From Russula earlei (Eukaryota > Basidiomycota > Agaricomycetes > Russulales > Russulaceae), in NCBI GenBank assembly GCA_025769875.1, contig JAGFNK010000031.1:1-64000 (forward strand): DNA of 64,000 nucleotides, in the 5' to 3' direction. Numbering within the stretch: the first letter of the stretch is position 1; each line of letters begins with the position of its first letter. Both the position numbers and the translations under genes were made by a program. Below the pieces are notes generated by a model. The model saw only the letters and a program-made list of their open reading frames with translations, did not search any database and was not told the origin of the DNA. Positions 57,101 through 64,000 of the stretch are shown here, one piece after another.

Positions 57101-57245
57101 GGGTATCTTGTCTTTATATAGTGATCACTTATGCGCACGAGACAGTGATGAGTACGATGAGTCTTCGGAGCCAGATGGCTTCCTTTGCCGTTGCAGCAAC
57201 ATATTCGGCCTCGGCGGTTGACAAAGTAACGAGTTCTTACTTCCG
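57100..57245 (-). pseudogene. Ty1/copia pol remnant (RNase H)
   Basis: The minus strand encodes ELVTLSTAEAEYVAATA, then KEAIWLRRLI. This is the conserved end of the copia RNase H domain (xLSTxEAEYxA...EAxWLRxLL). It is preceded by a stop and followed by a frame change into a SDHYIKTRYP-like piece that resembles the usual HIDIRYHF block. It is short, frameshifted and isolated, lying about 225 bp beyond the stop codon of the dipeptidase gene. Confidence 0.7.
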
Positions 57246-57468
57246 TAAACCCTCCGCTGTCTCTCGAGCTTGTGATACGAGTGACCAAAAGGTCCACATC
57301 TTTTACATTGTGAGCTAGCACATTCTGTCGGAGTACATACATCAGACCTATTTAACAAACACCAAGGAATACAACGTCGTCTTTCTTGAGCACCGGAAGT
57401 AGACTCTCAGGAGATCAGGCAAAAGAAAGCTTTCTTCCACCTCTACTCGACGTTCAGATCTCATGCTT

Positions 57469-59372
57469 TCACGGGACGTCCTTACGCTTCCCGTAGAGAT
57501 GTTGTGCAGGCGTGACTCCCTCGCGCGCCATTTCACGCGCCACTTCTTCCGCGCGTGCAAACACGCGCAAAAAGTTGCCGCTAGCGAGGCCGGCTAGTTC
57601 GTCCGCATTCCACCCGCGAGAGTACATCTCCGCGATCTACAAACTCGTTGTCAGCCAACAGCATAAAGATTGATATATGGTAGGATCGAGGAACGCACGA
57701 GAGCAGGGAAGTCCGAGACGTCCTCGAGTCCCTCTGTGGTGCTGTCCATCCCGTCAAAATCACTTCCGAGGCCAACGCTGTTCCCATGATGCGACGGATC
57801 GGCTCGAGTCATGACAGGGCGGGAGAGAGAAGAGAGAAGACGTACTGCCTGCGGCCCGTTATGCTCGCGATATGGTCGATGTGGTCCGCGACGGCCTTGA
57901 GATCGGCTTTCTGCTTGTCTGCAGACACGTATTCCGGGACGAAGTTCACCTGCACTCGAGCGCACGCAGATGCGGTGCCATGTCAGCTCCCATCTCAGTA
58001 CCAACGCACTTTTGCGACGGAATTGACTCGTACCATCACCACCCCGTCGCGCAGTCCCTCACTCGTCCCAATGTGCCGAAGCACCTCGTCTGGCACGTTC
58101 CGCGAGACGTCGCATACGACACGCGCACCGGAGTGGCTCCATATCACCGGCGCCCGCGAGACGTTGAGCGCGGCGATCGCGGTAGCGTCCGATGTGTGAG
58201 AGAGATCGACGAGCACTCCTAGACGATTGAGTTCCCGTACGAGTGTTTCACCGAACGGACTGAGGCGGTGCATTGAGCGTCTTGGTAGGGTATAGAGAGG
58301 GGAGGTCGCACCTCAATCCATGGTGGAGCGGCTTGATTGCTTGCAGAATTCCGCACGAATCTGCGAATACGTTGTGGCAGAAATGCGTCAGCGTAAGGTA
58401 GCGCACGCCAAGGGCAGCAAATTGGCGCAGCGCGCCGAGAGAGTTCCCGAGGTGATGCCCCCTGCGAGTCCGGTGAGAATAAGGTGAGACGTTCAGAAAA
58501 TGGACGTGGCGGACCCTTCGAGACCGAGGAGGGCGGCGATCTTACCCCGCCGAAACGCATCCTTGACGTCGCGTGCATTCAACGCGAGCTGGAACGTCTG
58601 GGATAGGACGTCAGGAAAACAGACTATTTGTTCAAGAGGAGATCTGGAACGCACATCCGAGTGCTTGCGGATAAGCTGGTGAGAAATGTCTATCTGTTCC
58701 AGTGCGTCACTGGGGGCAATCGGTTCATTTTTGGCGTGGGAAACGAAATAGGCGAGCACCACGTGAGCACGTACCGCACGCCCGAAGTAGCCTTGAGAAA
58801 ATCCTCGCCTGGATCCTCACCATTGCTTTCTGGACATGGCACATAAATCGACCTGCCAACCTCGATTGTGAGAGACAAGGACGAAAGGGCACTCCATACG
58901 TGAAGCAGAGAGTTACGCACCAGAAGAAGCCGCCGACACGACCCGCGCGCAGGCGGGGAACGTCGACCTGGCCTGGCATGGGCTTATCCAGGTCAATCGC
59001 CGTAATATTATTGCTCAACTCCATGCGCACGAGCCATGCAAGGTCGATATGACCATCCTAACGTTGATCGGAAGCAAAATTCCCACCAATGGAGACGCAA
59101 TCAGCGGATGTATTCGATAAAGATGCAGAACGTACGATGACTGGCGCCCTGCCCAGGATTATGCCTGCGGCTTCAAGAGGGTCGGGCGGGAGCCTACCGA
59201 CATTGATCCACGATGTGGGCTGTTTCGTGAGGAGTACAACAGCGAAGGCGATGAGGGCGATGAGAACGGGTGCCATGTACACAAGGATGCGCGGGCGGCG
59301 GCTATTAGCGCGTGCAGGTTCATTCGAGGACAAGAGGGCGGTGGTTTCGTCGGGTGGTTGACCACTGCTCAT
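57469..59372 (-). CDS. Membrane dipeptidase (renal dipeptidase family, M19)
   Basis: Ten exons on the minus strand: 59136-59372, 58921-59057, 58775-58852, 58655-58709, 58515-58597, 58312-58461, 58034-58259, 57846-57949, 57699-57777, 57469-57636. All nine introns are GT-AG and 52-84 nt long. The exons sum to 1317 nt, exactly 438 residues plus stop. The cytosolic N-terminus is followed by one membrane helix (about residues 29-49, after SRRPR), so it is a type II membrane enzyme. Zinc ligands of the family are present: H82 and D84 (DGHID), E196 (GLEGGHH), H268 (VDLSHTS), H289 (IWSHSGAR), plus GSDFDG (D363-D365). The H268-H289 spacing equals that of human DPEP1. It should hydrolyse dipeptides, and perhaps D-residue or cystinyl-bis-glycine substrates. 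It looks intact. Confidence 0.93.
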
Positions 59373-59788
59373 GGTGGGTAGTCGTGATTAGAAGGGGCGT
59401 ACTAGCAGCGCCTCGCCCGCATGCTTCTCCATGGAAAGCCCCGTGGAAGGTTCCCGCACGGCACGGGCATGCATAGAGGCGGGCGCAATGATATCCCGGC
59501 ATGGACTCGGACCTTGTATTTGTACGACTGTTTGTGGGTAATCCAGGCCAAAAAGCGGCGCCTCCCAATATTTTGCAGAAATCGGGACCATCGCTTTGCT
59601 GCAGCGACCACAAGAAGCGATCATCCAACCTGTCCCTTCTTGTCGGAGCGGGAGACTCCTAGCGGGGAACCGGACCGGGATTAGCCGGTGGCTTACAAGA
59701 GTGGGGGGATTTCACGTGTCTCAACCGGGTACTTAACCCCCCACGTCGCCCACCGACAGCACATCGTCTCATTCAACGCAATATCATC
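59373..59788. promoter_or_regulatory. Shared divergent promoter region
   Basis: 416 bp between the start codons of the two divergent host genes. It contains a palindromic CACGTG at 59713-59718, an E-box type site used by bHLH factors, and C-rich tracts (CCCCCCAC). No clear TATA box faces either gene. Confidence 0.4.
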
Positions 59789-61717
59789 ATGGCACAGGTC
59801 ATCGTAGTCGGTGGTGGTCTTGCCGGCCTCTCCGCCGCACACACCCTTCTCGAGCGTGGCGCCAATGTCCTCCTCCTCGACAAGCAAGGGTGCGCCTCTT
59901 TCTGCCATCACTTTGTTTTCCCTTGTGACCAAGTTTACTAACCATCACCGCTAGGTTCATGGGTGGTAATTCTACCAAGGCCACCTCCGGAATCAACGGC
60001 GCTGGCACCCAGACCCAGCAAGATCACGGCATCACTGACTCTGCAAAACTTTTTTTCGACGATACCAAACTTTCAGTGCGGGCTCTCCAGATTTTGCTTT
60101 GTCATGGTACTGAGCCTCCGTCTCACATAGGCTCGGGATCTCGCGCGCGATGATCTTATCCGTGTCCTCACTGGTCGCTCCGGCGACGCCGTAAACTGGC
60201 TTCAGAGCAAGTTTGGCCTCGATCTCTCCAAGGTCTCCCGCCTTGGTGGACATTCTCAACCTCGCACACATCGTGGTGATGCGCAATTCCCTGGAATGGT
60301 CATCACCTATGCTCAACTCGAGCGTCTTGAGGACCTTGCGCAGTCCATTCCTGACCGCGTCAAGATCCTCAAAAAGGCTCGTGTCACTAAGCTCCTCAAA
60401 GACGAGTCAGGCACCGTCACCGGCGTCGAGTACGTTCAGGATGGCAAGACTTCCACCGCTCTCGGTCCCGTCGTCCTTGCCACTGGCGGCTATGCGGCCG
60501 ATTTCACCAGCGACTCGTTATTAAGGAAATACCGTCCCGAGCTCTGGGACCTGCCAACCACCAATGGTGAACACTCTACTGGTGACGGCCACAAACTCGC
60601 CATCTCTGCCGGTGCAAGTGCTGTAGATATGGAGAAGGTGCAGGTGCACCCAACTGGTCTTGTTGACCCCAAGGAGCCCGATGCTAAAGTCAAGTTCCTT
60701 GCTGCTGAAGCTCTTCGAGGCGTCGGTGGTCTCTTACTCGATAACGAAGGCCAGCGCTTCGTCGACGAACTCCAACACCGTGACTTTGTGACCGGAAAGA
60801 TGTGGGAGAATGGCAAGTACCCGATCCGGCTCGTCCTCAATGGCAAAGCGAGCAAAGAAATCGAATGGCACTGCAAGCATTATGTCGGCCGCGGGCTCAT
60901 GAAGAGGTTCGACTCTGGTGAGGCACTCGCCAAGGAGTTCGGCCTCTCCCCCGCTTTACTCAGGAAGACCTTCGATGACTACAACTTGGCGGCAAAGACA
61001 AAGAAAGATAGGTTTGCGAAGAAGGTGTGACACTCATTTCATCCTTCAAACTTGTCCCCTCTTAACATCTGCGATAAGTTCTTCCCGGACGACAGCTGGA
61101 CGCTTAACGATACGTTCCACGTTGCCATCATGACCCCTGTGCTACACTACACTATGGGTGGACTTGAGATTGACCCTGAGGCGCGCGTGCTAGCGCATGG
61201 CGGAGGGCCACTCTCGGGATTATTCGCTGCGGGTGAAGTTGCTGGTGGTGTGCATGGTGCTAATCGGCTCGGGGGGTCTTCATTACTGGGGTGTGTCGTT
61301 TTTGGGCGCGTTGCGGGGGATTCAGCCGCTGCCTACCTGTTGCAGAACTACGGTAACGTCAGTGCGCGTGCCGCAGGGCGTATAGCTGGCGTTTCGGCGC
61401 ACCTTGGTTTCCCACAACCTGAGACGAAGGCAAAGCAGGAGGTGGCCACTAGTTCTGGAACTGCAACATCAAGTTCTCGCGACAAGACATATACAATCGA
61501 CGAGGTTGCGACACACAACAAAAAGGATGATATCTGGGTTATCATCGACGGACAGGTGCTCGACGTGACTAAGTTCCTGCCAGACCACCCGGGCGGCGAG
61601 AAGGCCATTTTGCTGTATGCGGGTCGTGATGCGACAGAGGAGTTCAATATGTTACATGACCCCAAGGTCATCCCACGGTACGCTCCAGATGCTGTGATTG
61701 GTCGGGTATCGAAGTAG
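59789..61717 (+). CDS. Soluble fumarate reductase with C-terminal cytochrome b5 domain
   Basis: Four exons: 59789-59889, 59955-60075, 60131-61024, 61079-61717. The GT-AG introns are 65, 55 and 54 nt; the sum is 1755 nt, or 584 residues plus stop. The N-terminus MAQVIVVGGGLAGLSAA is an FAD-binding Rossmann motif starting at residue 4, so no mitochondrial presequence is seen and the enzyme is probably cytosolic, like yeast Frd1. Flavoprotein landmarks: STKATSGING, LGGHSQPRTHR, VVLATGGYAADF, QVHPTGLVD, and GEVAGGVHGANRLGGSSLL. After a Ser/Thr linker, residues 510-584 form a cytochrome b5 domain (YTIDEVATHN, heme-ligand HPGG at 542-545). The family (FRD1/OSM1) reduces fumarate to succinate and reoxidises FADH2/NADH; heme b5 probably delivers electrons. 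Intact. Confidence 0.93.
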
Positions 61718-64000
61718 GCATGTCAAGGCCGGGGCAGTTTGTTAAGCGGTAGCAGCTCGACTTTTATTTCGGCATTCAGATTCAGCGAATGGACCAGGGC
61801 ATCTACACGGTAATTACTGTAAATTTCGGAACGCGTACAGTACACGCTTCCGAAAAACCCCAATCAATTCGCAACTATTTTTACATTAATTTGATCTTGT
61901 GCTAGCCATTACTGTATGAAATTGGCCATGATGTAGCTGGCAATTGAACGTATTGAACATTCACGAGTCCAACCTCGGACTTGCCCTTTGGAAGCTGATA
62001 TCACGGTCGAGTTCTGTTTTCGCTTCTTCCAGTTGTGCTGCTACATATCACAACGGAGCTATCACTTGAGGTCAGGGGTTATTCCTGGTGATGAAACTCG
62101 ACTCGAAACTGCCGTTCTGGCCACGTCGACCGACGAGGCATCACGCTGAGCTGCGGCGGGGAACCAATCCTCGGCAAACGACATCACTCCGACGGGTTCC
62201 ACAATGCACCGAAAATTAGTGCGATGTACTGTTGGCCTTGTGTTACTCCGAGATAGACGGGTGTTAGATACGCAAATGATCCCGAACCCTTTCAATTGTT
62301 GGTTCGGTCCGTGTGGAGACTGGTAGAATATTAAAGTGTGGGTTCCCAGGATTGACCCTCCATTCGGAGGACAAAAAAAAAGGACTGGTTGGCGTTGGGA
62401 GTGTTGGAGACCCCCTTTCGTGGCGTATCTGGGGTTTTAGCTATAAATTTGCTCTATTGCTCCGCGGAGGAAAGAACGATCCCAACCAAGGTGATGTTTA
62501 ATATCATGACATGACGGGCTTGTGTTGAGCCGGTGAATGCAGGGCTGCTGGGAAAGGCGCCGAGAAGCCATGCATGAACACAACAGGGTCCACACATCAT
62601 GATTGCACGTTGTCCAACTCGTCGCTTTGTGTTCTTTGTTTGTTTTTTTTCTCAGGTACCGAAAGAACTGGTCGACGATGAGGTACCGACGTCCGTGGTC
62701 CCATTCGGCTCGCATGGGTAGGACGGAGGGAAAACTGGGATTGGGCAGCGCTGGAGATCATGATGATGATGATGCAACGTGGTCTCTCAACCCCACTCAT
62801 GCGAGTGGCCGGTCCCCGAGGTGCACGGATGGCATCCCGCGGGGCCGAAATGAAGGTACCACCGTGGCGGGGCCAACGAGATCCGGCACGAGGGAGGAAC
62901 GGCCATGGGTTTCCCACCGCCGAACTGCCAGATGCGTTGGTGCCCATGCCACACAGGCTGAAAGTGAAAATCCAAAAATCGGGCGCGGAGCCGGAGCCAC
63001 CGGTCACGTCTTCTTCATCCTGTGTTATGTCGTGCTGATTTTAGACGTCGTCGTCGTCGTCGTCGTCGTCGTCATCCGACGTCGTTGCTTAGATGTATGC
63101 ATGACACGTATACTGATGGGAAGGAACCTTTGTGGAGCCTGAGCGCGGCTAGTTGCCGATGCCCGTCTCACACTACGCGAGGCGGTTCATTTTGAAACCG
63201 AGGACGCGGAGGGTGGAGCGGGGTACGCAACTTTCGTGAGCGTTCGGTTCGTTCTGCGGCGCGCGGAAGGGTGTGATCGGTGAATGCTCCTGGACGTCCG
63301 CGGGATCGCATGAGAGTCATGGTAGGGTAGGGATGGCATGTATGTGAGCATCGAAGAAGACTCCCTGGAACCGGACAGATGAACACTGTAGTTTTTTGTT
63401 CCTGCCCAGGGCAGGTACGTAGCTCAATCATGACGCTTGGCTGCTGCCTGACATCCACCAATAAGCGATATCTGGTGCTGAAACACAGGTACTCCTTCAG
63501 CGAACTTGGATGTTTTCCTTCCTTTGAGCGGGAGTACGGGGGCGGAGAATTCACTTGGGCTCATCGTACGAACGTTCGTATTGTCAATACTTGTCACACA
63601 CGGCTAACTAGGAGGCGTAATCACAGGTGTTCTGTTCTGATCGGATCGTACAAACGAGATGACAGCTCAGCGGATGCCTTGATCTGGACAATGCCGAGGG
63701 GGTCCATCACAGCGCGGTACCATCAGCACCTCACCTCACCTGGCAAGGCCTTTGGGGTCATCCCTTACAAGGCGTTCCCTGTACTCGTAGCGAGGTCTTC
63801 ACCTGTTGCGTTGACCAGATGCAAGGCTTATGGAACAAGTAGGACAGCTAGGCGGAGGCACGAACGATGCGAGGTACAGTTGAGTCAACGACGTTCAGAG
63901 TTAGTACAGGGGTATCGTATTAAGACAGACGTATACGATACGAGCCGGTACACCTCATTATGACCGGCAGAAACTAATAAGGTATGTGATATTACGAACG
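61718..64000. other. Intergenic region, no gene recognised
   Basis: About 2.3 kb downstream of the fumarate reductase. Open frames up to 194 codons occur on both strands, but none shows a known motif or a convincing exon structure. Trinucleotide microsatellites are present: (ATG)5 at about 62760-62774 and (GTC)9 at 63047-63073. CpG is not depleted, unlike in the transposon area. Confidence 0.5.
63047..63073. repeat. (GTC)9 microsatellite
   Basis: Nine perfect GTC units. Confidence 0.9.

Noticed and set aside
57031..57318. 95-codon plus-strand frame
   Set aside because: It is the complement of the copia RNase H relic.
62603..63142. 179-codon plus-strand frame near the right end
   Set aside because: Runs through a GTC microsatellite and has shadow frames on the other strand; no motif, intron or homology cue.
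63379..63963. 194-codon plus-strand frame
   Set aside because: Open by chance in CpG-rich DNA; composition and motifs give no support.

Overview
The window is from a filamentous fungal genome, most likely a basidiomycete of the Agaricomycete type. Two intact host genes at the right end carry many 50-85 nt GT-AG introns. Nearly all the rest is Ty3/gypsy chromoviruses, a Tad-like LINE, solo LTRs and small TIR elements. No CRISPR arrays, rRNA genes, convincing tRNA genes or bacterial operon features were seen. I cannot name the species.

Layout. (1) 1-2610: solo-LTR pieces, a Tourist-like MITE and low-complexity DNA. (2) 2611-22735: a decayed chromovirus (family II, minus strand) split by a complete old family I chromovirus (I-1, 5218-13155), by an LTR-A holding a 2.8-kb TIR element (14120-17886), and by a second LTR-A that itself holds another LTR-A, an LTR-C and an LTR-B (18667-22098). 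(3) 22736-26390: low-complexity DNA, a minisatellite, a long hairpin and a small gene for a predicted secreted protein. (4) about 26390-44703: a Tad-like LINE with poly(A) tail, split by chromovirus I-2 (29178-38040) and three solo LTRs. (5) 44738-54803: a decayed second copy of the secreted-protein locus carrying a MITE, in which chromovirus I-3 (45860-54225) sits, itself split by a solo LTR-A. (6) 54804-57250: solo LTR-A, solo LTR-B and a copia remnant. (7) 57469-61717: two divergently transcribed intact host genes, a membrane dipeptidase (10 exons) and a soluble fumarate reductase with a C-terminal cytochrome b5 domain (4 exons). (8) 61718-64000: no recognisable gene.

Insertion order is readable because almost every element has a target-site duplication that I matched base by base: ACAGG for I-1, CATTA for I-2, GTCAG for I-3, and perfect or near-perfect 4-5 bp duplications for the solo LTRs. 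With insertions removed, the three family I elements reduce to about 7.3-7.4 kb, in the order LTR, PBS, gag, pol (protease, RT, RNase H, integrase, chromodomain), ORF3, PPT, LTR.

The most unusual content is ORF3. It is a third gene behind the chromodomain, with a Ser/Pro-rich start, a helical middle and paired CCHC zinc knuckles. It is conserved in all three family I copies and has a counterpart in family II. A TATA-like box lies 51-56 nt upstream of its ATG in all four copies. Family I also shows a primer-binding site complementary to its own LTR (Tf1-like self-priming), and several unrelated LTR families carry a short hairpin just after the TATA box. Old copies show strong CpG-to-TpG decay, which accounts for most premature TGA stops.
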